Below are positions 15,222 to 24,744 of a DNA stretch of 59,096 bases, one piece after another. The notes beneath the pieces are model-generated. The model was not told the origin of the DNA, ran no database searches, and was given only the letters and a program-made list of their open reading frames with translations. Source of the stretch: VBDM01 sp035519135 (GTDB taxonomy: Bacteria; Pseudomonadota; Gammaproteobacteria; Burkholderiales; SG8-39). The stretch's first letter is position 1. Each line of letters begins with the position of its first letter. The DNA is taken from positions 1 to 59,096 of the forward strand of contig DATIWX010000038.1 in NCBI GenBank assembly GCA_035519135.1. Reading direction: 5' to 3'. The position numbers and the translations under genes are program-made.

Positions 15222-16147
15222 ACGCCGGTGCACACATCCCCGTCCTCCTTCATCCCGCGGTTGACGCGCTCGCAATCGAATCAAGGCCAGACGGCACCTT
15301 CGTGGATGCGACCTTCGGCAGGGGCGGCCACAGCCGTCTGATTCTGGAGCGGCTCGGTCCGAGCGGCCGGCTGATCGCGATCGACCGGGATCCCGAAGCG
15401 GTCGCGGCCGCCCGGGCGATCGAGGATCCGCGACTCACGCCGGCCCACGCGCGCTTCAGTGAGCTGCAGGCAACGCTCGTCGCCCTGCGCACCGGAGAGG
15501 CCGACGGGGTGCTCTTCGACCTGGGCGTGTCTTCGCCTCAGCTCGACGACCCGCAGCGCGGCTTCGGGTTTCGCGCGGACGGGCCCCTGGATATGCGCAT
15601 GGACCCGAGCCGCGGCGAGGGAGCGGCGGAATGGCTGGAGCGGGCGGACGAGGCTGAGATCAGGGAGGTGATCAGCACCTATGGCGAAGAACGGTTTGCT
15701 AAACAGATTGCAAAGGCGATTGTTGCTGCTCGGCGAAGAGGGCCTATCAGGCGGACCGGGGAATTTGCCGCTGTCGTGGCTGCGGCCGTCAGGACGCGTG
15801 AACCGGGCCAGAACCCGGCGACGCGGACGTTTCAGGCTCTACGGATTCACGTCAATCAGGAGCTTGAGGAATTGTCGCTAGCACTGCCCCAGGCCCTCGC
15901 CGTCCTCAGGCACCTGGGACGCCTGGCGGTGATCAGCTTCCACTCGCTCGAAGACCGGATCGTAAAGAACTTCATGCGCGCCGGGGCGCGGCCGGCGCTT
16001 CCGGAGCGCCTGCCGGTCAGGGCGCGGGACATGCCCCCGCCCAAGCTGCGCATCGTCGGCCCTCCGCGGAGGCCGGGAGCCGAGGAAATCAGAGCCAACC
16101 CGCGCGCAAGAAGCGCCGTGCTGCGCGTCGCCGAGAAGCTCTCCTGA
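15218..16147 (+). CDS. rsmH: 16S rRNA (cytosine1402-N4)-methyltransferase RsmH
   Basis: A protein of 309 residues, GTG start overlapping the mraZ stop. The SAM-binding motif is FVDATFGRGGHSRLIL, with IAIDRDPEAV for the ribose. FDLGVSSPQLDDPQRGFGF is the family hallmark containing the D-L-G-V-S-S motif, and ISFHSLEDRIVKNF closes the active site. It methylates N4 of C1402 in the 30S P site. The segment 15680-15850 is visibly lower in GC than its neighbours but stays in frame. Full length, no anomaly in key residues. Confidence 0.97.
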   Translation: MNAGAHIPVLLHPAVDALAIESRPDGTFVDATFGRGGHSRLILERLGPSGRLIAIDRDPEAVAAARAIEDPRLTPAHARFSELQATLVALRTGEADGVLFDLGVSSPQLDDPQRGFGFRADGPLDMRMDPSRGEGAAEWLERADEAEIREVISTYGEERFAKQIAKAIVAARRRGPIRRTGEFAAVVAAAVRTREPGQNPATRTFQALRIHVNQELEELSLALPQALAVLRHLGRLAVISFHSLEDRIVKNFMRAGARPALPERLPVRARDMPPPKLRIVGPPRRPGAEEIRANPRARSAVLRVAEKLS

Positions 16148-16154
16148 ATTTGCG

Positions 16155-16430
16155 ATGGTGCGCCTGAATCTGCTCCTACTCGTCGTGCTCGCTGCCTGCG
16201 CGCTCGGTCTGGTGACATCGCAGCACCGGGCGCGCACGATCTTCGCCGAGCTCGAGCAGGAGCAGGAACGTTCGCGTCAGCTCGGGGTCGAATATGGTCA
16301 GCTGCAGCTCGAAGCCAGCACGTGGGCGGTGCACGCACGCGTCGAACGCATCGCCAGCCGCCAGCTGCACATGCGTGTTCCAGAAGCGAAACGCCTCCAG
16401 ATCGCACGACCGGAAGAGGCGGCGAGATGA
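16155..16430 (+). CDS. ftsL: Cell division protein FtsL
   Basis: A protein of 91 residues with the FtsL architecture: one N-terminal transmembrane helix (LNLLLLVVLAACALGLVTSQ) followed by a periplasmic coiled coil (RTIFAELEQEQERSRQLGVE) and a short tail. FtsL forms the FtsQLB complex with FtsQ and FtsB. FtsB is not in the window, as is usual. The stop overlaps the ftsI start as ATGA. Identification rests on topology plus position between rsmH and ftsI, because FtsL sequences diverge. Confidence 0.92.
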   Translation: MVRLNLLLLVVLAACALGLVTSQHRARTIFAELEQEQERSRQLGVEYGQLQLEASTWAVHARVERIASRQLHMRVPEAKRLQIARPEEAAR

Positions 16431-18157
16431 ACTTTGCCGCCAGTCCCGTTCTCGAGCTCACCCTGCCTGTCTGGCGCTCGCGTTTTCTGCTCTACGTTTT
16501 CGTTGCGGGCTTCGTGCTGCTCCTCGGCCGCGCCGTCTATCTGCAGGGCCTGAACAACGATTTCCTCCAGGCGAAAGGGGAGTCGCGGTACAGCCGCGTG
16601 ATGGAAGTCCCGGCCAACCGTGGTCGCGTTCTCGACCGCAACGGTGAAGCGCTCGCCATCAGCACGCCGGTGAAGTCGATCTGGGCGATCCCGGGCGAGG
16701 CCCACCCCGGCGCGCGGCAGCTCGCACGGCTCGCCGCCTTGCTGGAGATGCCGCAGGCGGAAATCGGAAAGCGCCTCGCCGACACCGGCCGCGACTTCGT
16801 CTTCCTCAAGAGACAGATCTCGCCGGAAGTTGCCGAGCGCGTCGCAAGCCTGCACATCTCCGGCCTGTTCCAGAATCGCGAATACCGCCGCTATTACCCG
16901 AGCGGCGACGTCATGGCGCATGTGCTCGGTTTCACCGGAGCCGACGATATCGGGCAGGAGGGCGTCGAGCTTGCGTATCAGGACCGACTCGCCGGCAAGC
17001 CCGGCAGCCGCCGCGTGATCAAGGACCGGCTCGGCCAGACGGTCGAGGATATCGAGTCGATCAAGGCGGCGCAGGACGGAAAAGACCTCACGCTCGCCTT
17101 GGACGCCCGCATCCAGAACCTCGCCTTCAGCCAGCTAAAGGCCGCAGTGGCGCAAAACCGGGCGATGGCCGGTGGAGTCGTCGTCCTCGACATCGAGTCC
17201 GGCGAGGTGCTCGCTCTCGCGAACTTCCCGACGTACAACCCGAACAACCGCAGCAAGCTCGTCGGCACGCAGCTTCGCAACCGCGCGGTGACCGATACCT
17301 TCGAGCCGGGATCGACGCTCAAGCCCTTCACTATCGCGCTCGCGCTGGAAGCCGGGCGCGTGCGGCCCGAGTCCGTTATCCAGACTGCGCCCGGAACACT
17401 GAGCATCGGCGGCGCGACCATCCGCGACGCTCACGTGGAGCGTTCGCTCACGGTGGCGCAGGTCATCCAGAAATCTTCGAATGTCGGCGCCGCGAAGATC
17501 GCGCTCGGTCTTTCGCCGGAATCGATGTGGGAGATGTTCCGCGACGTGGGCTTCGGCTCGGCGCCCGGCCTCGGGTTTCCGGGAGAGGCCGCCGGCAAGG
17601 TCCGGCCCTATCGCAGCTGGCGGCCGATCGAGCAGGCGACGATGTCCTACGGACACGGTATCGCGGTCTCTCTGGTGCAGCTCGCGCGCGCCTACAGCGT
17701 GTTCGCCCGTGACGGAGAGCTGGTTCCGCTGTCGCTGGTCCGCGTGGATGCACCGCCCGTCGGTCGGCGCGTCATGGCGCCCAAGACCGCGGCAGCGGTT
17801 CGCGCGATGCTGGAGCTGGCGGTCAACCGCGACGGCACCGCACCGCGCGCGCAAATCGTGGGTTATCGCGTGGCCGGCAAGACGGGAACCGCTCACAAGC
17901 AGGAAAACGGTGCATATGCGGCCGACAAGTACGTCTCGTCATTCGTCGGCTTCGCGCCTGCGTCGCATCCGCGTCTCGTCGTCGCGGTGATGATCGACGA
18001 GCCTTCCACCGGCCGCTACTACGGTGGAACGGTCGCGGCGCCGGTGTTCGCCCAGATCATGGCGGGCGCGCTGCGCGCGCTCGATGTCGCACCCGACCGG
18101 CCGATGCAGCCGATCGAGCTGCCGCCCGAGGGCCAGGAAGTGAAGGAAAGCGTCTAG
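16427..18157 (+). CDS. ftsI: Septal peptidoglycan transpeptidase FtsI (PBP3)
   Basis: A protein of 576 residues. A short cytoplasmic tail and one transmembrane helix (LLYVFVAGFVLLLGRAVYLQ) are followed by the pedestal domain (ANRGRVLDRNGEALAIST). The transpeptidase domain carries Ser296 in EPGSTLKPFT, Ser350-Ser351-Asn352 in QKSSNVG and Lys485 in the KTGT box. It crosslinks septal peptidoglycan with FtsW as glycosyltransferase partner. ATG start coupled to ftsL. The C-terminal tail after the KTG box is of normal length, ending in a polar stretch. Confidence 0.97.
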   Translation: MNFAASPVLELTLPVWRSRFLLYVFVAGFVLLLGRAVYLQGLNNDFLQAKGESRYSRVMEVPANRGRVLDRNGEALAISTPVKSIWAIPGEAHPGARQLARLAALLEMPQAEIGKRLADTGRDFVFLKRQISPEVAERVASLHISGLFQNREYRRYYPSGDVMAHVLGFTGADDIGQEGVELAYQDRLAGKPGSRRVIKDRLGQTVEDIESIKAAQDGKDLTLALDARIQNLAFSQLKAAVAQNRAMAGGVVVLDIESGEVLALANFPTYNPNNRSKLVGTQLRNRAVTDTFEPGSTLKPFTIALALEAGRVRPESVIQTAPGTLSIGGATIRDAHVERSLTVAQVIQKSSNVGAAKIALGLSPESMWEMFRDVGFGSAPGLGFPGEAAGKVRPYRSWRPIEQATMSYGHGIAVSLVQLARAYSVFARDGELVPLSLVRVDAPPVGRRVMAPKTAAAVRAMLELAVNRDGTAPRAQIVGYRVAGKTGTAHKQENGAYAADKYVSSFVGFAPASHPRLVVAVMIDEPSTGRYYGGTVAAPVFAQIMAGALRALDVAPDRPMQPIELPPEGQEVKESV

Positions 18158-18159
18158 GT

Positions 18160-19647
18160 GTGCAGAATCACGTCAAACACATCCTGGAACTGCTCGCCGC
18201 GCAGGGAGCGCGCTTGACGGGCCTCGCCGCGGACAGCCGCAGCCTCGCAGCAGGGGAGGTCTTCGTGGCCTATCCGGGCTCGCGAAGCGACGGACGTGAA
18301 TTCATCGCAGGGGCGATCGCTCGCGGCGCCGCTGCCGTTCTATGGGAGCGCGAGGGTTTCCGCTGGAACCCCGAGTGGCGCGTTCCCAATCTTCCGGTTG
18401 ACGATTTGCGGGGCCTCGCCGGACACCTCGCCCATGAGGTCTACGGGCGGCCGTCCCAGACCCTGTGGACCATGGGTGTCACGGGGACCAACGGGAAGAC
18501 CTCGTGCAGTCACTGGCTCGCGCAGGCGTGCAGCGCCTGCGGGGCACGCACCGCGCTGGTCGGAACCCTCGGCACCGGATTTCCCGGGGAGCTCGACGCC
18601 GGCGTCAACACCACGCCGGACGCGATCCTCCTCCACCGCTCGCTCGCGCGACTGCGCGACGCGGGGGCTCAAGGCGTGGCGATGGAGGTGACCTCGATCG
18701 GCCTGGATCAGGGCCGCGTCAACGGCGTCGCCTTTGGCGCGGCGCTGTTCACCAATCTCTCGCGCGATCACCTCGACTATCACGGCGACATGGAGAGCTA
18801 CGCGCGCGCGAAGCAGAGGCTCTTCGAAACACCGGGGCTGAAGCACGCGGTTCTCAACCTCGACGACGTGCAGGGGGCGCGCCTAGCCCGCGTGCTCGCC
18901 GGGCGCGGTCTCAATCGCGCCGGCTACAGCTGCTTCGCGAGCGTCGCGGCCCGCGCGGGCCTCGAGCGCTACGCCGAGGCGCACGCGATCGAGGTGTCGG
19001 CCAAGGGAATCGCGTTCGACGTGAAGAGTTCCTGGGGCGACGCGCGCATCGAAAGTGCGCTGCTCGGGCGCTTCAACGTCTCCAATCTGCTGGGAGTCCT
19101 GACGACCATGCTCGTGTCAGGGGTGCCCTTCGAGCGCGCCGCCGCGTCCCTCGCTGACATGCGACCCGTCGCGGGCCGCATGCAGAAGCTGGGGGGCGGG
19201 GGAAAGCCGCTGGTCATCGTCGACTACGCGCACAGTCCCGACGCGCTGGAAAAGGCCCTGGTCACCCTGAAGGACGTCGCCCGGGCGAGCGGCGGGAAAC
19301 TGGTCGCGGTATTCGGCTGCGGCGGCGACCGCGATCGCGGCAAGCGCGCGCTGATGGGTGCGGTCGCCTCGCGGCACGCCGACGCCATCGTCGTGACCAG
19401 CGACAATCCGCGGGGCGAGGACCCGGCCGCGATCATTGCCGAGATCACCGCCGCGATCCCGGGCGCGTACGAGGAGATCGCCGACCGGCGCGAGGCGATC
19501 GCCAGCGCGATTGCAGCGGCGGGCTCTTCCGATGTCGTGCTTCTCGCGGGCAAGGGCCACGAAACCTACCAGGAGGTCGCCGGCCGGCGGCTTCCCTTCT
19601 CGGACACGCTCGAGGCCGAGCGGGCGCTGGCGGGATGGAGCCGATGA
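18160..19647 (+). CDS. murE: UDP-MurNAc-L-Ala-D-Glu:meso-diaminopimelate ligase MurE
   Basis: A protein of 495 residues from a GTG two bases after ftsI, with AAGGAAAG upstream inside ftsI. The ATP loop is GVTGTNGKTSC; the Mur-ligase body includes NLSRDHLDYHGDMESYA and IVDYAHSPDALEKAL. The DNPR box (VTSDNPRGEDP) marks meso-diaminopimelate rather than lysine specificity. The C-terminal domain ends with the GKGHETYQ motif. It adds the third residue of the stem peptide in the cytoplasm. It overlaps murF. Confidence 0.97.
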   Translation: MQNHVKHILELLAAQGARLTGLAADSRSLAAGEVFVAYPGSRSDGREFIAGAIARGAAAVLWEREGFRWNPEWRVPNLPVDDLRGLAGHLAHEVYGRPSQTLWTMGVTGTNGKTSCSHWLAQACSACGARTALVGTLGTGFPGELDAGVNTTPDAILLHRSLARLRDAGAQGVAMEVTSIGLDQGRVNGVAFGAALFTNLSRDHLDYHGDMESYARAKQRLFETPGLKHAVLNLDDVQGARLARVLAGRGLNRAGYSCFASVAARAGLERYAEAHAIEVSAKGIAFDVKSSWGDARIESALLGRFNVSNLLGVLTTMLVSGVPFERAAASLADMRPVAGRMQKLGGGGKPLVIVDYAHSPDALEKALVTLKDVARASGGKLVAVFGCGGDRDRGKRALMGAVASRHADAIVVTSDNPRGEDPAAIIAEITAAIPGAYEEIADRREAIASAIAAAGSSDVVLLAGKGHETYQEVAGRRLPFSDTLEAERALAGWSR

Positions 19648-21023
19648 TGAGCCTGCGCGACGCCTCCGCAGCGATCGGCGCGAAGGCACTGGGAAGCGAT
19701 GTCCGCTTCTTCACGGTGTCGACCGACAGCCGTACGCTCTCGCGTGGCGCCCTGTTCGTGGCCCTGAGAGGCGAGCGCTTCGACGGACATCGCTTCCTCG
19801 ATGCCGCGAGAGAGGGCGGGGCTGCCGCCGCCCTGGTCGACGCAGAGTCGAAATCGACCGCGGCAAGCGCGCGCCTCCCCCTGCTCGTCGTCGGCGACAC
19901 TCGGCTCGGCCTCGCTCGCCTGGCGGCGCACTGGCGCGCGCGCTTCGACATCCCGCTCGTCGCGGTAACCGGCTCCAACGGCAAGACCACCGTGAAGGAA
20001 ATGATCGCGGCGATCCTGCGCGCGCACTTCGGGGAGACGCTGGTGCTCGCCACCGAGGGCAACCTCAACAACGACATCGGCCTGCCCCTGACGCTGCTCA
20101 AGTTGCGCGAGGATCACCGAGTCGCGGTGGTCGAGCTGGGGATGAATCATCCGGGCGAAACCGCGAGTCTCGCCGCCATCGCCAGCCCGACGGTGGCGCT
20201 CGTCAACAACGCCCAGCGCGAGCACCAGGAATTCATGAAGAACGTCGCCGAGGTCGCGCGCGAGCACGCGTCGGTGTTCGGCGCGCTGCGGCCCGGGGGC
20301 GTCGCGGTGATCAACGCCGACGACGAATTTGCCGACTACTGGCGCGGCATTCTCGCGGGGCGGCACCTGCGCGACTTTGGCATCGATCGCCCTGCCCAGG
20401 TGAGTGCACGCCACGAGCCTGCAACTTTCGGAAGCCGGATCCGCCTGAGCGCGCCCGAGGGCGAGGCGGCGGTCGATCTGCACGCGAGCGGCCGGCACAA
20501 CGTCCTGAACGCCTGCGCCGCGGCCGCCAGCGCCCTCGCGGCGGGGGCGAGCCTGGGTGCGGTTGCGCGAGGTCTCGGGGCCTTCCGTCCGGTCGGCGGG
20601 CGCATGCAGCGGCTTGCCGCCAGCTCGGGCGCAAGGCTCATCGACGACAGCTACAACGCCAACCCCGATTCGGTGCGCGCCGCTATCGATGTCCTCGCGG
20701 CGGAGCCGGGAACGAAGCTCCTCCTGCTCGGAGACATGGGGGAGGTGGGCGAGCGCGGCGTGGCGTTCCACCAGGAGGTCGGCCGCTACGCGCGCGAGCG
20801 GGGCGTCGATCACCTCTACGCCCTCGGAGACCTCTCCATGGCGGCTGCCGAAGCCTTCGGAAAGGGCGCGCGGCATTTCGCTACCGTCGAAGAAATGATC
20901 GCGGCGGCGCGGAAAGAGGTCGTATCGAACACGACGGCGCTGGTGAAAGGGTCGCGGTTCATGCGCATGGAGCGCGTGGTGCAGGCCCTCGCCGCGGAGC
21001 CGCCGCAAGCAGGGGTGCACTGA
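19644..21023 (+). CDS. murF: UDP-MurNAc-tripeptide:D-Ala-D-Ala ligase MurF
   Basis: About 459 residues. The start is uncertain among ATGs at 19635, 19644 and 19647; 19644 makes an ATGA overlap with murE, while GGAG at 19637 is best spaced for 19647. The ATP loop is AVTGSNGKTTVKEMI; further Mur-ligase marks are ATEGNLNNDIGLPLTLL, VELGMNHPGE and DDSYNANPDSVRAAI. The last four pieces are specific to MurF. It joins D-Ala-D-Ala to the tripeptide, completing the cytoplasmic pentapeptide. Its stop overlaps the mraY start. Confidence 0.97.
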   Translation: MMSLRDASAAIGAKALGSDVRFFTVSTDSRTLSRGALFVALRGERFDGHRFLDAAREGGAAAALVDAESKSTAASARLPLLVVGDTRLGLARLAAHWRARFDIPLVAVTGSNGKTTVKEMIAAILRAHFGETLVLATEGNLNNDIGLPLTLLKLREDHRVAVVELGMNHPGETASLAAIASPTVALVNNAQREHQEFMKNVAEVAREHASVFGALRPGGVAVINADDEFADYWRGILAGRHLRDFGIDRPAQVSARHEPATFGSRIRLSAPEGEAAVDLHASGRHNVLNACAAAASALAAGASLGAVARGLGAFRPVGGRMQRLAASSGARLIDDSYNANPDSVRAAIDVLAAEPGTKLLLLGDMGEVGERGVAFHQEVGRYARERGVDHLYALGDLSMAAAEAFGKGARHFATVEEMIAAARKEVVSNTTALVKGSRFMRMERVVQALAAEPPQAGVH

Positions 21024-22177
21024 TGCTGCTCGCTCTCACGCAATGGCTCGCGCAGGACGTGCGCGCCTTCAACGTGTTCCAGTACATCACCTTGCGTGCG
21101 GTGCTCTCGACGCTCACTGCGCTGGCCATTTCCCTGCTGGCCGGGCCGCTGGTCATCCGCAAGCTCACCGCCTACAAGATCGGCCAGGCGGTGCGCAACG
21201 ACGGCCCGCAGTCGCATCTCACCAAGGCGGGTACGCCGACCATGGGCGGCGCGCTGGTGCTGCTCTCGATTCTGACCGCGACGCTGCTCTGGGCGGACCT
21301 GTCCAATCGCTTCGTCTGGGCCGTGCTGGTGGTGACCTTCGGCTTCGGCGCGATCGGCTGGGTGGACGACTACCGCAAGGTGGTGAAGAACAATCCGAAG
21401 GGCCTCTCGGCGAAAGCCAAGTTCTTCTGGCAATCGCTGATCGGCATCCTCGCCGCGGTGTATCTCGCCTTCGCGGTGTCGGCGCCCGGCAGCGGGCAGA
21501 TCGTCGAGTTGTTTTCCTCGTGGGTGGCGAACGGCTTCTCCATGACCCTGCCCCCGAAGGCCGACCTGATCGTGCCTTTCTTCAAGAACATCGCCTATCC
21601 GCTCGGCGCATTCGGCTTCATCCTGCTCAGCTATTTCGTCATCGTCGGCTCGTCGAACGCGGTCAATCTCACCGACGGCCTGGACGGGCTCGCGATCATG
21701 CCGGCGGTGATGGTCGCGGGCGGCCTCGCCGTGTTCGCCATGGTTACCGGCCGGGTGGACTACTCACGCTACCTGCTCTTCCCCTACATCCCGGGGGCTG
21801 CCGAGCTCACCGTGTTCTGTGGGGCGATGGTCGGCGCCGGCCTGGGCTTCCTCTGGTTCAACGCCTACCCGGCGGACGTGTTCATGGGCGACGTGGGCGC
21901 GCTCGCGCTGGGCGCGGCGCTGGGCACGGTCGCGGTGATCGTCCGGCAGGAGATCGTGCTCTTCATCATGGGCGGCGTGTTCGTCGCGGAAACGCTCTCG
22001 GTGATGCTCCAGGTTCTCTACTTCAAGTGGAGCGGCGGCAAGCGGATCTTCCGAATGGCGCCGCTGCACCATCACTACGAATTGTCGGGATGGAAGGAAT
22101 CCCAGGTGGTGGTCCGCTTCTGGATCATCACCATGATGCTGGTGCTGTTCGGTCTTTCCACATTGAAGCTGCGGTGA
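21023..22177 (+). CDS. mraY: Phospho-N-acetylmuramoyl-pentapeptide transferase MraY
   Basis: A protein of 384 residues with about ten transmembrane helices. Conserved cytoplasmic loops are KAGTPTMGGALVLL, GWVDDYRKVVKNNPKGLS with the D-D-x-x-K motif, and NAVNLTDGLDGLA with the catalytic Asp. FMGDVGALALG and MAPLHHHYELSGWKE carry the nucleotide and HHH motifs. It makes lipid I from undecaprenyl phosphate. Start ATG overlaps murF by one base (TGATG). Full length. Confidence 0.97.
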   Translation: MLLALTQWLAQDVRAFNVFQYITLRAVLSTLTALAISLLAGPLVIRKLTAYKIGQAVRNDGPQSHLTKAGTPTMGGALVLLSILTATLLWADLSNRFVWAVLVVTFGFGAIGWVDDYRKVVKNNPKGLSAKAKFFWQSLIGILAAVYLAFAVSAPGSGQIVELFSSWVANGFSMTLPPKADLIVPFFKNIAYPLGAFGFILLSYFVIVGSSNAVNLTDGLDGLAIMPAVMVAGGLAVFAMVTGRVDYSRYLLFPYIPGAAELTVFCGAMVGAGLGFLWFNAYPADVFMGDVGALALGAALGTVAVIVRQEIVLFIMGGVFVAETLSVMLQVLYFKWSGGKRIFRMAPLHHHYELSGWKESQVVVRFWIITMMLVLFGLSTLKLR

Positions 22178-23559
22178 ATTTCGCGGGCAGAAAGGCGCTG
22201 GTGCTCGGCTTGGGCGACACGGGACTGTCGATGGCGGCGTGGCTGGTTCGCGGCGGGGCGAGCGTGCGGGTCGCGGACACGCGCGACTCGCCGCCCCGGC
22301 TCGCAGCGCTGCGGCGCTCGCTGCCGGGCGTTCCCGCGATCTGCGGCCCGTTCCGCGATGAGACCTTCGCCGGAGTCGACACGATCGCGATCAGCCCCGG
22401 CGTTCCGCTCGCCGAGCCGCAGGTACAGCGCGCCCTCGCCGCGGGGACGCGCGTGCTCGGCGATATCGAACTGTTCGCCCAGGCCGTCATCGGCCGGGGC
22501 GCGCGGATCATCGCCGTGACGGGCACCAACGGCAAGACCACGGTGACCTCGCTCGCCGGCTCGATGGCCAGGGCCGCGGGGAGCGACTGCGAAGTCGCCG
22601 GGAACATCGGCCCTGCGGTCCTGGATGCGCTGATGCGACGCGAGGACTCGGGCAAGACTCCCGACCTGTGGGTGCTCGAGCTCTCCAGCTTCCAGCTCGA
22701 GACCACGGCCTCGCTCGCCGCGAATGCTGCGACGGTGCTCAACATCAGCGAGGACCATCTCGACCGTTACCGCGGCGTCGACGCCTACGCAGCCGCCAAG
22801 GCGCGGATATTCGCGCGCGGCGGCGTGCAGGTGCTGAACCGCGACGACGCGCGCAGCCTCGGCATGGCGCTGCCCGGGCGAAAGACGATCACGTTCGGCC
22901 TGGATGCTCCGCGCCGCGAGGAGGACTGGGGGCTGCTCGAGCGCGGCGGCGAGCCCTGGCTCGCGCAAGGCAGGACCGCCCTTCTCGCGGTGCACGAGAT
23001 GAAGCTTGCAGGATTGCACAACGCCGCCAACGCGCTCGCCGCGCTCGCGCTGTGCCGGGCCCTGGGCCTGCCGCTCGAGCCGCTTCTCGCCGCACTGCGC
23101 GAGTTCAAGGGCCTGCCACATCGCGTCGAGCCGGTCGGCGAGGCGCACGGCGTGCGCTGGTACGACGATTCCAAGGGTACCAACGTCGGCTCTACGGTGG
23201 CGGCCCTCGCCGGGCTCGCGCAGGGCGGCACGCGGGTGGTCCTCATCGCCGGAGGCGAGGGCAAGGGACAGGATTTCTCTCCGCTTCGGGGCGCGGTGGC
23301 GCGCTCCGCACGCGCTCTCATCCTCATCGGCCGCGACGCTCCTTTGATTGAAGCCGCGGTCGCCGGCGCGGACGTCCCGGTCCTGCGAGCGGAATCGATG
23401 GACCAGGCGGTGGCGCTCGCCGGCGAGGCGGCGCGCCCGGGTGACGCGGTGCTGCTCTCGCCCGCGTGCGCGAGCTTCGACATGTTCCGCAACTACAAGC
23501 ATCGCGGCGAGGTGTTTCGCCTCGCGGTGGAAAGGAGGCTGGTTGCTGCGAAGCATTAG
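22174..23559 (+). CDS. murD: UDP-MurNAc-L-Ala:D-glutamate ligase MurD
   Basis: A protein of 461 residues from a GTG that overlaps the mraY stop (GTGA). It begins with the UDP-binding Rossmann loop VLGLGDTGLSMAAWLV; the ATP loop is AVTGTNGKTTVTSLAG. Further marks are VLELSSFQLETT, NISEDHLDRY and WYDDSKGTNVGST, the last typical for MurD. It adds D-Glu to UDP-MurNAc-L-Ala. The C-terminal SPACASFDMFRNYKHRGE is the conserved MurD end. It overlaps ftsW by 17 bases. Confidence 0.97.
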   Translation: MNFAGRKALVLGLGDTGLSMAAWLVRGGASVRVADTRDSPPRLAALRRSLPGVPAICGPFRDETFAGVDTIAISPGVPLAEPQVQRALAAGTRVLGDIELFAQAVIGRGARIIAVTGTNGKTTVTSLAGSMARAAGSDCEVAGNIGPAVLDALMRREDSGKTPDLWVLELSSFQLETTASLAANAATVLNISEDHLDRYRGVDAYAAAKARIFARGGVQVLNRDDARSLGMALPGRKTITFGLDAPRREEDWGLLERGGEPWLAQGRTALLAVHEMKLAGLHNAANALAALALCRALGLPLEPLLAALREFKGLPHRVEPVGEAHGVRWYDDSKGTNVGSTVAALAGLAQGGTRVVLIAGGEGKGQDFSPLRGAVARSARALILIGRDAPLIEAAVAGADVPVLRAESMDQAVALAGEAARPGDAVLLSPACASFDMFRNYKHRGEVFRLAVERRLVAAKH

Positions 23560-24703
23560 CCCCGGCCGCGCGTCCGCCGCCGAGTACGACAACGGCGTTC
23601 TCTGGGCGGCGTTGCTGCTGCTCACTCTCGGGGTGGTGATGGTGTACTCCTCCTCGATCGCCATCGCAGAGGCGAGCAGGTTTACGGGGGGCAGCTCCAC
23701 CTACTTTCTGCAGCGGCACGTGCTCTTTCTGGCCGCGGGCACGGTCGCGGGAATGCTCGCCTTTCAGGTGCCGGTGCGCGTGTGGCAGCAGGCCGCGCCG
23801 TGGCTGTTCCTGCTCGGCGTGGTGCTGCTCGTCCTGCTCCTCGTTCCGGGGATGGGGCGAGAGGTCAACGGGGCGCGGCGCTGGCTCTCGTTCGGGTTCG
23901 GGGGCCTGCAGCCATCCGAATTCGTGAAGCTGTTCGTAGTCCTCTACGCCGCGGACTACACGGTGCGCAAGCTCGCGCTCATGCACAGCCTGAAGCGCGG
24001 CCTGCTTCCGATGTTCGCGGTGATGCTGGTGGTCGGGTGGCTCCTGCTGCGCGAGCCCGACTTCGGCGCCTTCGTGGTGGTCGCGGCGATCGCCACCGGG
24101 GTCCTTTTCCTCGGCGGCATGAACGGCACCTGGTTCGCGGGGTTGCTCCTGATGATGGCGGTGGGCTTCATCGGCCTGGTCCTGTCCTCGCCCTATCGCA
24201 TGCAGCGCATCTTCGGGTTCATGGATCCGTGGTCCGATCCCTTCGGTCGCGGCTACCAGCTGTCGCACGCGCTCATCGCCTTCGGCCGCGGCGAGTGGTT
24301 CGGCGTGGGCCTGGGCGCGAGCGTCGAGAAGCTCCTCTACCTGCCCGAAGCGCACACCGACTTCCTGCTCGCGGTGATCGGCGAGGAACTGGGCTTTGCC
24401 GGCGTGCTCGCGGTGATCGCGCTCTTTTCGTGGCTGGTGCTGCGCGCCTTCGCCATCGGGCGCCAGGCCGTCGCGCTCGAACGTCCCTTCGCCGCCCTGG
24501 TCGCGCAGGGGATAGGCGTGTGGCTCGGCGTGCAGGCGTTCATCAACATGGGCGTGAACATGGGCGTGCTGCCGACCAAGGGTCTCACCCTTCCGCTCAT
24601 GAGCTTCGGCGGAAGCGGGCTGCTCGCGAACTGCGTCGCGCTCGCCATCCTGCTGCGCATCGACTGGGAAAGCCGCCAGATCATGCGCGGAGCGCGCCCA
24701 TGA
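23543..24703 (+). CDS. ftsW: Septal peptidoglycan glycosyltransferase FtsW (SEDS family)
   Basis: About 386 residues from a TTG at 23543, preceded by AAAGGAGG inside murD. It has ten predicted membrane helices starting LLLLTLGVVMVYSSSIAIAE. The SEDS signature regions include GARRWLSFGFGGLQPSE, LREPDFGAFVVV (with the catalytic Asp region) and PEAHTDFLLAVIGEELGF. The C-terminal GLTLPLMSFGGSGLLAN is nearly invariant in SEDS proteins. It polymerises lipid II with FtsI. The start could lie a few codons away because the region overlaps murD and no ATG is available. Confidence 0.95.
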   Translation: MLRSISPGRASAAEYDNGVLWAALLLLTLGVVMVYSSSIAIAEASRFTGGSSTYFLQRHVLFLAAGTVAGMLAFQVPVRVWQQAAPWLFLLGVVLLVLLLVPGMGREVNGARRWLSFGFGGLQPSEFVKLFVVLYAADYTVRKLALMHSLKRGLLPMFAVMLVVGWLLLREPDFGAFVVVAAIATGVLFLGGMNGTWFAGLLLMMAVGFIGLVLSSPYRMQRIFGFMDPWSDPFGRGYQLSHALIAFGRGEWFGVGLGASVEKLLYLPEAHTDFLLAVIGEELGFAGVLAVIALFSWLVLRAFAIGRQAVALERPFAALVAQGIGVWLGVQAFINMGVNMGVLPTKGLTLPLMSFGGSGLLANCVALAILLRIDWESRQIMRGARP

Positions 24704-24744
24704 ACGTCCTCGAAGCGAACTCGCCGTGCCAAGAACCGTCATGA
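24700..24744 (+). CDS. 14-codon mini-ORF bridging ftsW and murG
   Basis: The ATG overlaps the ftsW stop (ATGA at 24700-24703), encodes MNVLEANSPCQEPS, and its TGA overlaps an in-frame murG ATG at 24741 (second ATGA). It may be a translational relay that hands ribosomes from ftsW to murG, or may be chance. No Shine-Dalgarno of note precedes it. Confidence 0.35.
   Translation: MNVLEANSPCQEPS

Noticed and set aside
18160..18162. Frameshift or fusion between ftsI and murE
   Set aside because: Both proteins are full length with normal termini; the two-base gap is simply tight packing.
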